Source of the DNA: UBA7239 sp964509075
GTDB lineage: Bacteria > Pseudomonadota > Gammaproteobacteria > Pseudomonadales > UBA7239
DNA length: 64,000 nt
Assembly (NCBI GenBank): GCA_964509075.1
Contig: CAZDWC010000005.1
Span: 245,583 to 309,582 of the forward strand
Direction of reading: 5' to 3'
Each line of letters begins with the position of its first letter. Position 1 is the stretch's first letter. A model generated the notes under the pieces. It saw only the letters and a list, made by a program, of their open reading frames with translations. It had not been told where the DNA came from and made no database searches. Positions 46,318 to 56,001 of the stretch are shown here, one piece after another. The position numbers and the translations under genes are program-made.

Positions 46318-47442
46318 TTATTCGGCAGTCAGTGAGTTTACGTGCTCCAGCGCGTCCACGTACTCGGTCAGCAGGCGCATAACCACCTGGCCGCTCTTCT
46401 CGACGTGGTTGATCTGGCCAACTACCTGACCCACCGGGTTGAAAGCCACTTTCTGGCATTCGCCGACAGCGGCGTACTTGTGGGTACGGCGGATGGCATC
46501 GCCAGTCACCAGGCCTTGCAGCGGCATGCCCAGTGGTTTCGGGTTGCCTTCGGCTTCCCAGGCCATGGTCCATTCGTTTTTCAGCATACGGCAAGGCTTG
46601 CCGGTCCAGCTGCGTGAACGCACGGTGTCTTCGGAAGTGGCTTTGAGCAGGGTTTCTTTCTGAGCAGGTTCTGCGTCGGCTTCTTCTACAGTCAGCCACA
46701 GTGAACCTGACCATACGCCTTGTGCGCCCATGGCCATGGCAGCCAGCATCTGGCGACCGTTGCCGATACCGCCAGCAGCCAGTACCGGGGTATCACCCAC
46801 GGCATCAATCAGTTGTGGCCACAGCACCATGGAGCCGATTTCGCCGGTGTGACCACCGCCTTCAGTACCTTGCGCAATGATGAAATCCAGACCCGCTTTC
46901 TTGTGTTGAACAGCTTGTTTCACCTTGCCGCACAGAGCGCCGACCAGACGGCCGGAATCCTGGATGCGTTTGATGATGTCGGCTGGCGGGGTGCCCAGTG
47001 CGTTGGCGATCAGGCGGCATTTCGGACGGGTCAGGGCCACGTCAACCAGTTGGGTGGCGATGGCTTCGTTCCAGCCCAGCAGGCCCATTTTGTCATCTTT
47101 ATCCGGCCACTCAGGTACACCGTGGTCAGCCAGCAGCTTGGCAGCGAAGTCGTGGTGTTCCTGCGGCACCATGGCTTGCAGGGTTTCCTCCAGCTTCTTG
47201 GGATCCATTTCACCCATGCCTTCGTATTTTTGCGGGATAACGATATCCACGCCGTAGGTGAAGTCGCCGATGTGCGCGTCGATCCAGTCCAGTTCCTGCT
47301 TCAGCTGCTCGGGCGAGAAACCGACTGCGCCGAGTACGCCGAGGCCGCCGGCCTTGGAAACCGCCACAACAACGTCACGGCAATGCGTGAAGGCGAAGAT
47401 AGGCACCTGGATGCCCAGTTTTTTTGCGATAGGAGTTTGCAT
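46318..47442 (-). CDS. Nitronate monooxygenase
   Basis: FMN-dependent enzyme of the 2-nitropropane dioxygenase family that oxidises alkyl nitronates. 374 residues as a TIM barrel: N-terminal PIFAFTHCRDVVVAVSKAGGLGVLG, the GTEGGGHTGEIGSMVL loop, and AAGGIGNGRQMLAAMAMGAQGVWSG near the phosphate-binding end. Some members instead act as enoyl reductases or quinone reductases, so the exact reaction is not certain. The coding sequence has strong GC-rich bias, suggesting good expression. It is preceded by a GGAGCATCACC-type ribosome site. Confidence 0.92.
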   Translation of the reverse strand: MQTPIAKKLGIQVPIFAFTHCRDVVVAVSKAGGLGVLGAVGFSPEQLKQELDWIDAHIGDFTYGVDIVIPQKYEGMGEMDPKKLEETLQAMVPQEHHDFAAKLLADHGVPEWPDKDDKMGLLGWNEAIATQLVDVALTRPKCRLIANALGTPPADIIKRIQDSGRLVGALCGKVKQAVQHKKAGLDFIIAQGTEGGGHTGEIGSMVLWPQLIDAVGDTPVLAAGGIGNGRQMLAAMAMGAQGVWSGSLWLTVEEADAEPAQKETLLKATSEDTVRSRSWTGKPCRMLKNEWTMAWEAEGNPKPLGMPLQGLVTGDAIRRTHKYAAVGECQKVAFNPVGQVVGQINHVEKSGQVVMRLLTEYVDALEHVNSLTAE

Positions 47443-47554
47443 GGTGATGCTCCGTCAGGGTTGAAAGAAAAAGGCCAGAAAATTGTGGGTGGCATTATGT
47501 GCCAGATCGCGGGGAGAGGGATAGTGGGATTTACGGGGTATTGCCTGCGTTGAA

Positions 47555-47980
47555 TCAAACGGCATCCGGTTGCAGTGCGGCCATCAGGTAGCGAGGGGCT
47601 TCCTTTTCAAACAACTTGCGCCCGCCGCGCTCATAGGCAATACCCAGATGCGTGCAGGCGAGACCCTTTACCCCCTGTTCCAGCAGGCATTGGCCAAGCC
47701 GCAAATGAATGAAGGGGTTGTCGATCATGCCTTCGCAGTGCAGGGCAGAGGCCAGGGCTTCGCGGCCCTGTTCATATTGCTGGCTGCGAAAATAGGCATC
47801 GCCGATGGCCGTCAGCACCCAGCCACTTTCAACATGATCGGTTTGCGGTTTGGGCAACAGCATCCAGGCCTGATAGAACTTGTGCAGCGCCTGGCGAAAA
47901 TCATCGCAGTCATACAGTGCATAGCCGGCAGCGCACAGGGCCTTGATCTCCTTGCGTGTGTCGGTGTCCAGCTCGCTCAT
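47555..47980 (-). CDS. Small tetratricopeptide-repeat protein
   Basis: 141 residues, all helical, with about three TPR-like units (ALYDCDDFRQALHKFYQAW; AIGDAYFRSQQYEQGREAL; HLRLGQCLLEQGVKGLACTHL). It resembles the SycD/LcrH-type TPR chaperone fold of type III secretion, but no secretion genes are close. It is divergent from rmuC with about 100 nt between them. Probably a protein-protein scaffold; partner unknown. Confidence 0.85.
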   Translation of the reverse strand: MSELDTDTRKEIKALCAAGYALYDCDDFRQALHKFYQAWMLLPKPQTDHVESGWVLTAIGDAYFRSQQYEQGREALASALHCEGMIDNPFIHLRLGQCLLEQGVKGLACTHLGIAYERGGRKLFEKEAPRYLMAALQPDAV

Positions 47981-48082
47981 GCGTCCAAAACCTTTTCAGT
48001 GTCATTCGCCAATCTGTGTCATTCAGCAGGGCTTGCTGGCATCATACCAAGATCATTTGAAAACTTGCCAGCGGAGCCAATT

Positions 48083-49420
48083 GTGCTTTTGGATGTGTGG
48101 ACACTGCTCGCCGTATTGGCGGCCTTCATTGGCGGCCTTGTTGTGGCAACAGTCGGCTGGCAAGTACAGGCACGCGCCAGCCAGCAATTCCAGGAATCCC
48201 AGCAACAAGGGCAACAGCAACAGCTGGCAGAGTGGCGCCAACGCAGTGAGCAACTGGAACAGGAGTTGCGCAGTCTGCAGACACATCTGGAAAGTGCGCG
48301 CATCAAGCTGGCCGATGTCGAAGCCCGACGCGAACAGGAGCAAGTGGCCACCCGTGAACAGCTGGCACTGCTGGAGCAATCGCGCACTGCACTCTCGAAG
48401 GAATTCGAGTCACTCGCCAATCGCATCTTTGAGGCCAAACAAACAGCCTTCCAGCAGCAGAGCCGGCAAAACCTGGAATCATTGGTGACACCGTTGCGCG
48501 AACAACTGCAACAATTTCGCCAGAAAGTCGAGCAGGTGTACGACACTGAAAATCGCGAACGCGCATCGTTGATCACCGAAATCCGCCTGCTGAAAAACCT
48601 GAGCCAGCAAGTCAGTCAGGATGCCGGCAACCTCGCGAGTGCCTTGAAAGGCGACAACAAAGTGCAAGGCAACTGGGGCGAGGTGATGCTGGAGCGCATT
48701 CTCGAGCAATCCGGCCTGCAGAAAGGCCGCGAGTATGACACGCAAGTGAATTTGCGCAGCGATGAGGGTGAACGCCGCCTGCCGGATGTGATCGTGCGCT
48801 TGCCGGAAGGTCGCGATGTGGTGATCGATTCCAAAGTCTCGCTGGTCGACTACCAGCGTTATTGCGAGGCGACAGACGATCAGGAACGCGAGCGAGCGCT
48901 CAAGGCGCATGTGCAGTCACTGCGCGCGCACGTGCAGCGCCTGAGTGACAAGGCATACCAGAATCTGGAGGGGATACGCACGCTGGATTTCGTACTCATT
49001 TTCATGCCGGTGGAAGCGGCATTCTCGCTGGCATTCCAGTATGACCAGAACCTGTTTGGCGAAGCCTTCGAACGCGGCATCGTCATCGTCAGCCCGACCA
49101 CCTTGCTGGCCACCTTGCGCACCGTGCACAGCATCTGGCGCTACGAGAAGCAGAACCGCAATGCAGAAAAAATTGCCCAGGAGGCCGGCAAACTATTTGA
49201 CCAGTTTGCGTTGGTGGGTGAATCACTGGAAGAACTGGGTAAACAGCTGCAGAAAGCCACGCAAAGTTATGACAATACCGTGAAGCGCTTCAGCAGCGGG
49301 CGAGGCAACATGCTCACACGCGTCGAAAAGCTCCGTCATCTCGGTGCGCGCACCAGCAGGCAACTGCCGGCTGCCTTTTCAGATGTCAATGATGATGAAC
49401 TTTCTGACGATCAGCAATGA
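48083..49420 (+). CDS. rmuC: DNA recombination protein RmuC
   Basis: RmuC limits inversions at short inverted repeats; it is a membrane-anchored, nuclease-like protein. From GTG 48083 it is 445 residues: a TM at about 7-24, a coiled coil of 120 residues very rich in Gln and Glu, then the RmuC domain with VQGNWGEVMLERILEQSGL, LPDVIVRLPEGRDVVIDSKVSL and IFMPVEAAFSLAF. The longer open frame upstream is antisense to the TPR gene and is rejected; GCGGAGC lies 6 nt before the GTG. Confidence 0.93.
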   Translation: MLLDVWTLLAVLAAFIGGLVVATVGWQVQARASQQFQESQQQGQQQQLAEWRQRSEQLEQELRSLQTHLESARIKLADVEARREQEQVATREQLALLEQSRTALSKEFESLANRIFEAKQTAFQQQSRQNLESLVTPLREQLQQFRQKVEQVYDTENRERASLITEIRLLKNLSQQVSQDAGNLASALKGDNKVQGNWGEVMLERILEQSGLQKGREYDTQVNLRSDEGERRLPDVIVRLPEGRDVVIDSKVSLVDYQRYCEATDDQERERALKAHVQSLRAHVQRLSDKAYQNLEGIRTLDFVLIFMPVEAAFSLAFQYDQNLFGEAFERGIVIVSPTTLLATLRTVHSIWRYEKQNRNAEKIAQEAGKLFDQFALVGESLEELGKQLQKATQSYDNTVKRFSSGRGNMLTRVEKLRHLGARTSRQLPAAFSDVNDDELSDDQQ

Positions 49421-49502
49421 ACAGAGCAAATCAAAAACGTGATTGTATAAATTCTCGATATGGATATCATTGATAACAAGAATACCAATAATAAAACCCA
49501 TC

Positions 49503-49856
49503 ATGACAAGCAATACGGCAACTGATAAACCCTTATACAGCTATAAGCGACTGGGCCCGGTTACAACCTGCCATGTCGACCGTGAAGGCCTCATCGTCAA
49601 GACCAACAGCCGCTTTGAAGGCATGCAGCCCGAGCACTTTGTCGGATTGCGACTGTCGGATTTCATTGAAGAGCCATCGCGCAGCGAATACTTGCAGCTA
49701 TTGCGCAATGCTGTGGAAAAGGGCGAGGTTGGCAGCTATGTCAACACGATCGTAAGCCCCACCGGCAACAGCCAGTGGGTCAACCGAATCTGCCCTTGGC
49801 GGGAAGAGGGGAAAATTGTCGGCGCGATCATGATCGGTAACCAGATCATTGAGTGA
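49503..49856 (+). CDS. Single PAS-domain protein
   Basis: 117 residues, essentially one PAS fold (VTTCHVDREGLIVKTNSRFEG to REEGKIVGAIMIGNQI). There is no output domain, so it must act on another protein. The end of the reading frame overlaps the convergent GT-C-like gene by a few bases. The preceding 80 nt contain an AT-rich promoter-like stretch. Confidence 0.8.
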   Translation: MTSNTATDKPLYSYKRLGPVTTCHVDREGLIVKTNSRFEGMQPEHFVGLRLSDFIEEPSRSEYLQLLRNAVEKGEVGSYVNTIVSPTGNSQWVNRICPWREEGKIVGAIMIGNQIIE

Positions 49857-51510
49857 GCGCTTGATTGAAATCCAGTGTTTGTATTGCCACGGATCGTTGA
49901 GCAAGTAATGTGCTGCGCACGGCAATCATCTCCTGTGCCGTAATATCCATGCCGGGCTGCATGTTCACACGTCCTGTCTGCTTGAAGACAATGGTGTAAC
50001 CCAATCCTGCCAGATAATCCGGCAAGGGCGTGGTTTCACCCCAGCCGTAAATGTCATAGATGATATCCGGCGCCTGCAGGCCGCAATCTTTTTCCGCCTG
50101 CGGCAGGCGATCAAAAAATTTCCGGTAGTTGATGCGCATGCCCTGACGATCGTAACCATCCTGGGCCATTACCTCGCATTTGCGCAGGGTGTTGTCGGTG
50201 AGACCAGCCATGTCCAGCACACGCAGCCTGTTGGAAAATTCGCGCTGCAAATGAAAGTTGACCATCCCCATCTGTTTGCTCAGTAGTGTCAGGCGCCTTG
50301 CATCGTCTTGCGGTGTGTGTCGCAACAGGTTCTGCAAGGCGCGCAGTGCCGGCCAATCGCGCAAGTGTTCACGGCTGGCCATCTCGAAAAAACTGGCATC
50401 AGCACCGCTGATATGCCTTTGCTGGCCATGAGACCACAGTGGCGTGCCAAAATTATATGTGCGGATAAAAACTGGCGTATACGCCACAAGCAGGGCAACG
50501 ATTCCATAGCGCAGTGCAATGTCAGGCTTGCCATTGGCAAACATCGTGCACAGATAAAGCCAGAACGGTGCAAGCAACGGCACCCAGAAACGTCCTTCCT
50601 TCATCCAGTCGCCACCGCTGCCGAGGACAAAGCCTGTGTATAGCAGCACCCACAATCCACACAACAACAGCAGGGGTTGAGTAAAAATCTTGCGTAGTTG
50701 AAATGACGAAAGGAGAAACAGCATTAATGCACAAAGCGTTACCGCTGCATTGAGCGGCTGCCGGAACAGACGCAGGAAATATTGCCAGCCGATCAGCAGT
50801 TGTGCCACGCCGGGATCGCTGCTTTTGGCGTACACCGGATTGGGAAACCATACGCCGAAATAATAGTGACGCCACAGGCTGATCAACAGAAATGCCAGCG
50901 CAAAGACAATCAGGGCAGGGCGCCGCAACAACATGGCTGCAAAAAATAGAAACAGCGGGCCGACAATTACCATCTCAGGTCGCACGGCTGCCAGTGCCAA
51001 TGCAGACAAAAACAACAGCGCAGACCGCATTGGCGAGCCATGCTGCAGCCATTGCGGTATCGCCGTGATCATCAGCATCACGCAGGCAGCAGCCAGCGTG
51101 CTTTCCATGCCGGAATAAGCCCAGTAGGAAAAATACGGGGTGAGAGAAATCAACAATACAGGCAACCACGGGCGCGGCAGCTGTGTTTGCAACGCCAATC
51201 GCCAAACCAGCCACAGGCAGAGCAGGGCTGCGCCCAGATTGAGCAGGTAACCGCAATCCACCACCGAGACCTGCGTTACTGTGGCAGTCAATGCCGTCAG
51301 CAACACCAGTAACAGGCTCGAACTCTGCTCAATGCGTTCGCCGTTGTAATTGAGCAACTGCCCGTGATCGAGCAGCGTCTGCGCCTGCCAGAAGCTGATG
51401 TGCGAATCATCATGCCCGGTGGAGCCGCAAAGCACGCCGTACAGCAGCAGCGGCAAGGTGCACAGCATAAACGCGGGCAGGGCATGAGGATGGAGCAGCG
51501 TGGTTCGCAC
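49846..51510 (-). CDS. GT-C-like integral membrane glycosyltransferase candidate
   Basis: 554 residues with about ten TM segments and a C-terminal soluble domain. The first periplasmic loop has the acidic pair GHDDSHISFWQAQ followed by NGERIEQSSSLLLVLL, typical of the polyprenyl-phosphate-sugar GT-C enzymes such as AftB-like arabinosyltransferases and ArnT relatives. The C-terminal third is periplasmic and aromatic-rich. It lies antisense to the mdh promoter. The donor and acceptor are unknown. The similar size of the membrane protein at 10274-12001 is noted. Confidence 0.82.
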   Translation of the reverse strand: MRTTLLHPHALPAFMLCTLPLLLYGVLCGSTGHDDSHISFWQAQTLLDHGQLLNYNGERIEQSSSLLLVLLTALTATVTQVSVVDCGYLLNLGAALLCLWLVWRLALQTQLPRPWLPVLLISLTPYFSYWAYSGMESTLAAACVMLMITAIPQWLQHGSPMRSALLFLSALALAAVRPEMVIVGPLFLFFAAMLLRRPALIVFALAFLLISLWRHYYFGVWFPNPVYAKSSDPGVAQLLIGWQYFLRLFRQPLNAAVTLCALMLFLLSSFQLRKIFTQPLLLLCGLWVLLYTGFVLGSGGDWMKEGRFWVPLLAPFWLYLCTMFANGKPDIALRYGIVALLVAYTPVFIRTYNFGTPLWSHGQQRHISGADASFFEMASREHLRDWPALRALQNLLRHTPQDDARRLTLLSKQMGMVNFHLQREFSNRLRVLDMAGLTDNTLRKCEVMAQDGYDRQGMRINYRKFFDRLPQAEKDCGLQAPDIIYDIYGWGETTPLPDYLAGLGYTIVFKQTGRVNMQPGMDITAQEMIAVRSTLLAQRSVAIQTLDFNQALTQ

Positions 51511-51533
51511 GAAGGCCTTTATTTCTCTATAAT
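51504..51533 (+). promoter_or_regulatory. Candidate sigma-70 promoter of mdh
   Basis: A perfect -10 TATAAT (51528-51533) with TTCGCA 18 nt upstream as -35. It overlaps the start of the divergent membrane-protein gene and lies 100 nt before the mdh start codon. Confidence 0.55.
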
Positions 51534-51632
51534 GCGACCCGCATTTTGGGTGATACCCGACGCAAGCTCAACTCAAAAGGTTTTGCCGGCCCGGATTGCC
51601 CTCTACTCACCACACCCTTTGGAGTTCTTATC

Positions 51633-52616
51633 GTGAAACAGCCTGTACGAGTCACCGTGACCGGCGCCGCCGGCCAGATCAGCTATTCCCTGTTGTTCCG
51701 CATCGCTTCCGGTTCCATGTTGGGTCCGGATCAGCCGGTGATCCTGCAAATGCTGGAAATCACACCTGCCCTGGAAGCGCTGAAAGGCGTGGCGATGGAG
51801 CTGGACGACTGCGCATTCCCGCTGCTGGCTGGCATGGTGTGCACTGATGACCCGATGGTGGCTTTCAAGGATACCGACTACGCCCTGCTGGTCGGCGCGC
51901 GCCCACGCGGCCCTGGCATGGAACGTAAAGACCTGCTTGAAGCCAACGCCGCTATCTTCTCCGTACAAGGCAAGGCGATCGACGCCGTGGCCAAGAAATC
52001 CATCAAAGTACTGGTAGTCGGCAACCCGGCCAACACCAACTCACTGATCGCCCAGCGCAACGCGCCGAGCATCAACCCACGCCAGTTCACCGCGATGACG
52101 CGCCTCGATCACAACCGCGCCATGGCACAGCTCGCGGCCAAAACCGGCAAAACCGTCAACGACGTGAAAAAAATCACCATCTGGGGCAACCACAGCGCCA
52201 CGCAGTATCCAGACATTGCCAATGCGCTGGTTGATGGCAAAGATGCCAATGGCCTTGTTGATCGCAGCTGGTACGAAAACGACTATATCCCGACCGTACA
52301 ACAACGCGGTGCGGCGATCATCAAAGCTCGCGGCGCATCATCTGCTGCATCTGCTGCCAACGCAGCTGTTGATCACATGCGCACTTGGGCACTGGGCACC
52401 GCAGAAGGTGACTGGGTTTCCATGGGCGTGTATTCCGATGGCTCTTACGGCATCGAGAAAGGCCTGATCTACTCCTTCCCTTGCGTATGCAAAAACGGCG
52501 ACTGGGAAATTGTTCAAGGTCTGGAAGTTTCCGAATTCTCACGCGCCAAGATGAAAGCGACCGAGCAGGAACTCTGCGAAGAGCGCGATGGCGTCAAACA
52601 CCTGCTGCCCAACTAA
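51633..52616 (+). CDS. mdh: Malate dehydrogenase
   Basis: NAD-dependent TCA-cycle enzyme. From GTG 51633, with GGAG 8 nt upstream, it is 327 residues. It is of the cytosolic-type (two-domain LDH/MDH family with TGAAGQISYSLLFRIASG), the form found in many proteobacteria, distinct from the E. coli mitochondrial type. Catalytic segments are GNPANTNSLIAQ, TRLDHNRAMAQLA and IWGNHSATQYPD. Codon bias is very strong, which fits an abundant enzyme. Confidence 0.97.
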   Translation: MKQPVRVTVTGAAGQISYSLLFRIASGSMLGPDQPVILQMLEITPALEALKGVAMELDDCAFPLLAGMVCTDDPMVAFKDTDYALLVGARPRGPGMERKDLLEANAAIFSVQGKAIDAVAKKSIKVLVVGNPANTNSLIAQRNAPSINPRQFTAMTRLDHNRAMAQLAAKTGKTVNDVKKITIWGNHSATQYPDIANALVDGKDANGLVDRSWYENDYIPTVQQRGAAIIKARGASSAASAANAAVDHMRTWALGTAEGDWVSMGVYSDGSYGIEKGLIYSFPCVCKNGDWEIVQGLEVSEFSRAKMKATEQELCEERDGVKHLLPN

Positions 52617-52631
52617 AAGGAGAATACCAAC

Positions 52632-52769
52632 ATGGCACATCATCAAGCCCCACAAGACAACTGCAGCAATACCTGTGAAGCCGATGGCTGTGCAGATGCC
52701 TTTGCGACCGTAGCCATCATGACCATTGTTATTGCAACGGTTGTGTTCTGGTTGCATGGCATGGCGTGA
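52632..52769 (+). CDS. Small membrane protein with Cys/His-rich N-terminus
   Basis: 45 residues: ATG 52632 with AAGGAG 9 nt upstream and only 15 nt after the mdh stop. The first 20 residues contain three Cys and two His (MAHHQAPQDNCSNTCEADGC), then one TM helix of about 20 residues (FATVAIMTIVIATVVFWLHG). A terminator follows at once, so it ends the mdh transcript. I know no family for it. The Cys/His set could bind metal. Confidence 0.7.
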   Translation: MAHHQAPQDNCSNTCEADGCADAFATVAIMTIVIATVVFWLHGMA

Positions 52770-52795
52770 TTTGGGCATAGCGCTCAAGCACCGGG

Positions 52796-52821
52796 AAACG
52801 CAGCTTCGGCTGCGTTTTTTA
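52796..52821 (+). terminator. Terminator of the mdh transcript
   Basis: Stem AACGCAGC / GCTGCGTT with a TTCG tetraloop and a six-T run, 27 nt after the small membrane-protein gene. Confidence 0.9.
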
Positions 52822-52845
52822 TTGCAACACGTATAGGGATCACCC

Positions 52846-54636
52846 ATGGCTACGGTTGAAGCGAGTGGAAAAAAGCTTTCCACATTATTGGCGCTGATAC
52901 AGTTTCTGAAACCTTACAAAAAAACGATTGGCGCTTTTCTGCTGGCCTTGCTGTTTACCTCTGGCGTCATGTTGTCCATCGGCCAGGGTGTACGCTTGCT
53001 GATTGACAAAGGATTTGCTCAGCAGTCGCTAACACAATTGAATGCTGCCATCGGTTTCATGATGGTGATCGCCATCATGATGTCACTGGGCACTTATGTG
53101 CGCTTTTATCTGGTGTCATGGCTGGGCGAACGGGTGAGTGCCGATATTCGCAAGGCTGTGTTTGATCACATTGTTACATTGCACCCCGGCTTTTTTGAAG
53201 ACAATCGCAGCGGCGACATCATGTCGCGCCTGACAACCGACACCACCTTGCTGCAATCTATTATCGGTTCTTCATTTTCCATGGCGCTGCGCAGTGCGAT
53301 TTCGGTAATTGGTGCACTGGTGATGTTATTCATTACCAATCTCAAACTGTCGCTGATTGTGCTGGTGTGTGTGCCTTCCGTGTTGTTGCCGATTTTGCTG
53401 CTGGGGAGGCGCGTGAGAGCGCTGTCACGCCAAAGTCAGGATTCCATTGCCGACGTCGGCACCTATGCCGGCGAAATTATCCAGCAGATCAAGACGGTGC
53501 AGAGTTACACTCGCGAACAGCAGGAAACAATTGCTTTTGGCAGGGAAGTAGAGCGCGCTTTTGCAGTTGCTCGCACGCGTGTTGGTCAGCGCGCTGTATT
53601 GATGGGCATTGTGATTCTGCTGGTATTTGCTGCGCTGGCCTGCATGGTATGGGTGGGTGGCAGCGATGTGATACACGGCCGTATGACTGGCGGTGAACTC
53701 GGCGCGTTTATCGTGTACGCCATCATGGCTGCCATTGGTGTGGCCACCTTATCCGAGGTGTACGGTGAGTTGTTGCGCGCCGCCGGCGCCACGGATCGGC
53801 TGATGGAACTGATGCAGGTACAAAGCGACATTCTGCCGCCGGAAAAAGTTTCTGTTGCCGCCAACAGCCTCCCTGCAAGACTGCAGCTGTGCAATGTCTG
53901 TTTCTCCTATCCTTCACGGCCGCAACAGCGGGCACTCGACCAATTTTCTCTCGATATTGAACAGGGAAAAATTTTAGCGCTGGTGGGGCCATCCGGAGCA
54001 GGCAAATCCACTGTCTTCGAGTTGCTGCAGCGTTTTTATGATCCACAACAGGGAGAAATCCTGTTGGGCGATCAGGATATACGCACACTGGATCCGCGCG
54101 ATTTGCGCCAGCAACTGGCAGTCGTACAGCAGCAACCGGCTTTATTCACTGCGGATGTCATGCACAATATCCGCTACGGCAAGCCGGATGCGAGTGATGA
54201 AGAAGTTTTTGCAGCCGCGAAAGCTGCATACGCGCACGAGTTCATCATGACATTGCCGCAGGGCTACCACAGCGAACTGGGAGAGCAGGGTGTGCGCCTT
54301 TCCGGTGGTCAGCGGCAGCGCATCGCCATTGCGCGCGCCATTCTGAAAAATCCGCGCATCCTGTTGCTTGATGAAGCCACCAGCGCCCTGGATGCGGAAA
54401 GTGAATACCAGGTACAGCTGGCGCTGGAACATCTGATGAAAAATCGCACCACCGTCATCATTGCGCACCGGTTGGCCACTATTCTGCACGCTGACACAAT
54501 TGCAGTCATGGAAAATGGCAAACTGGTTGCGCAGGGCAGTCATGCGCAGTTGCTGGAAAGTAATCCGCTTTATGCACGTCTGGCTCAGCTGCAGTTTGGC
54601 GCCGAGAGTGGCAATTCGACAACACCTGCTGTTTGA
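52846..54636 (+). CDS. MsbA-like ABC exporter (TM-ATPase half transporter)
   Basis: 596 residues. Six TM segments (about 20-310) of the ABC exporter fold are followed by one ATPase domain: Walker A GPSGAGKST, Q-loop, signature VRLSGGQRQRIAIARAIL, Walker B ILLLDEATSALDAES and switch His in IIAHRLAT. It should work as a homodimer. The MsbA type moves lipid A core, but other members export drugs or peptides, so the substrate is open. It is separated from mdh by a terminator. Confidence 0.93.
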   Translation: MATVEASGKKLSTLLALIQFLKPYKKTIGAFLLALLFTSGVMLSIGQGVRLLIDKGFAQQSLTQLNAAIGFMMVIAIMMSLGTYVRFYLVSWLGERVSADIRKAVFDHIVTLHPGFFEDNRSGDIMSRLTTDTTLLQSIIGSSFSMALRSAISVIGALVMLFITNLKLSLIVLVCVPSVLLPILLLGRRVRALSRQSQDSIADVGTYAGEIIQQIKTVQSYTREQQETIAFGREVERAFAVARTRVGQRAVLMGIVILLVFAALACMVWVGGSDVIHGRMTGGELGAFIVYAIMAAIGVATLSEVYGELLRAAGATDRLMELMQVQSDILPPEKVSVAANSLPARLQLCNVCFSYPSRPQQRALDQFSLDIEQGKILALVGPSGAGKSTVFELLQRFYDPQQGEILLGDQDIRTLDPRDLRQQLAVVQQQPALFTADVMHNIRYGKPDASDEEVFAAAKAAYAHEFIMTLPQGYHSELGEQGVRLSGGQRQRIAIARAILKNPRILLLDEATSALDAESEYQVQLALEHLMKNRTTVIIAHRLATILHADTIAVMENGKLVAQGSHAQLLESNPLYARLAQLQFGAESGNSTTPAV

Positions 54637-55869
54637 TCAATCGTCCAGCAAATTATCCGGCAGCGGGCGAGTGCGAACATTGATGTAACGGTTCTCGCGT
54701 TTGTCTGTAGCAGTAGGTGGCGGTTTTTTGGTTACAGGGTGCGAACCGCTGGTGTTGCCGGAAGCGCTGTTACCCTTGATGCGCAGTTCGCCGCTGTATT
54801 TTTTGGCAGACGGCAATGGCGTGTTGAGTGACTGCTCGGTTTCCGCCAGCAGTTTCATAGCTTCTGCCTGAAAATCATCCAGATCGAATGTATCCAGTGT
54901 CGCAGCGGGTTTTGCCGCAAACAGATTGACGTGAGGTTCTGTGCGGGTGTTGATGCCATGGCTTGCTGGTAAAACACGATCTTTTGTCTGCGATGGTTCG
55001 GCAGGCAACTTCTTGTCGCGCACCGTAACGGAAGCGTCCGGCACCACGGCTGCCGGATGCGAACCGGTGACCGGTGCAATCGCGTCAAGACTGGCCAGCA
55101 ACAAATCCATGCTGGCAAAACGATCTTTCGGCTTCTTGGCCAGCATCTTGTCCAGCAAGGGCTGAAAGCGCGCCTGATTGCCTTGCAGGCGCGGAATATC
55201 CATCTGGATGTGATTCATGGCCGTATTGACGAATGAATCGGCCTTGAACGGATTTTTACCGGTAAGCATTTCCAGCAGGAGCACGCCGAGGCTGTAGATG
55301 TCGGAGCGCTGGTCAAGATCCAGTCCCTGCATCTGTTCCGGACTGCCATAGCCGGCGCTGCCCACGACCATGCCGGCCTGGGTGAGCCCCACATCGTTGT
55401 TGATCTTCTTGGCAATGCCGAAATCGGTGAGTACCAGCGTGTCATCCTGGCGAAACAGGATGTTTGCCGGCTTGATGTCGCGGTGAATAATGCCGTTGCC
55501 GTGCACAAAGCGCAGCACACTGCCCAATTGGCGCAAGACATTGAGGGTAAATGCCTCATTCAGACCACGCGCCAGCCGCTCCTCAAGATCACCACCTTGC
55601 AGGAACTCCATACTGAGGAACAGCTTGCCCCCACTCAACTGCCCGAAATCATAGATGGTAATCAGGTTCGAATGATTGAGTGCCGCGACCAAACGCGCTT
55701 CGTGCAGGAAACGCTCTGCGAATTCCGGGTCATGTGAGGTGGTATCCAGTAACTTGATCGCCACCCGGCGCCCCAATGACAACTGTTCGGCCAGAAACAC
55801 CTCGGCCATGCCGCCTTTGGCCAGCATGCGTTCGACCCGATAACCGGGAATGTCGAGGAGAGCCGTCAT
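54637..55869 (-). CDS. Serine/threonine protein kinase
   Basis: About 410 residues. The kinase domain (7-265) is intact: G-loop AKGGMAEVF, Lys39 in VAIKLL, catalytic Asp131 in HRDIKPAN, Asp149 in TDFGIAK, an activation-loop GSAGYGSPEQMQG. The C-terminal 145 residues are Pro/Ser/Ala/Lys-rich and disordered. There is no TM or PASTA domain, so it is a cytoplasmic kinase. Neither a phosphatase nor an obvious substrate is adjacent. The convergent ABC exporter ends next to it. Confidence 0.93.
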   Translation of the reverse strand: MTALLDIPGYRVERMLAKGGMAEVFLAEQLSLGRRVAIKLLDTTSHDPEFAERFLHEARLVAALNHSNLITIYDFGQLSGGKLFLSMEFLQGGDLEERLARGLNEAFTLNVLRQLGSVLRFVHGNGIIHRDIKPANILFRQDDTLVLTDFGIAKKINNDVGLTQAGMVVGSAGYGSPEQMQGLDLDQRSDIYSLGVLLLEMLTGKNPFKADSFVNTAMNHIQMDIPRLQGNQARFQPLLDKMLAKKPKDRFASMDLLLASLDAIAPVTGSHPAAVVPDASVTVRDKKLPAEPSQTKDRVLPASHGINTRTEPHVNLFAAKPAATLDTFDLDDFQAEAMKLLAETEQSLNTPLPSAKKYSGELRIKGNSASGNTSGSHPVTKKPPPTATDKRENRYINVRTRPLPDNLLDD

Positions 55870-56001
55870 GTTATTAACCCTAGCACAGGGTGGAAACACC
55901 CTGAAAAATCAATCGCAAACTGTTATTGCCAAGCCGGCAATCAAGCCAGCAGATTGTATGCCAGTTGTATAGAATTGCCAAAATACCCATGTGGCAAGGT
56001 C

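Noticed and set aside
46229..46714. N-terminal extension of the C13 peptidase frame
   Set aside because: It overlaps the nitronate monooxygenase coding region and its terminator, and the residues are Arg/Pro-rich, as expected from antisense.
47570..48082. 5' extension of the rmuC frame
   Set aside because: It runs antisense through the TPR protein gene; the TM anchor and ribosome site place the start at 48083.
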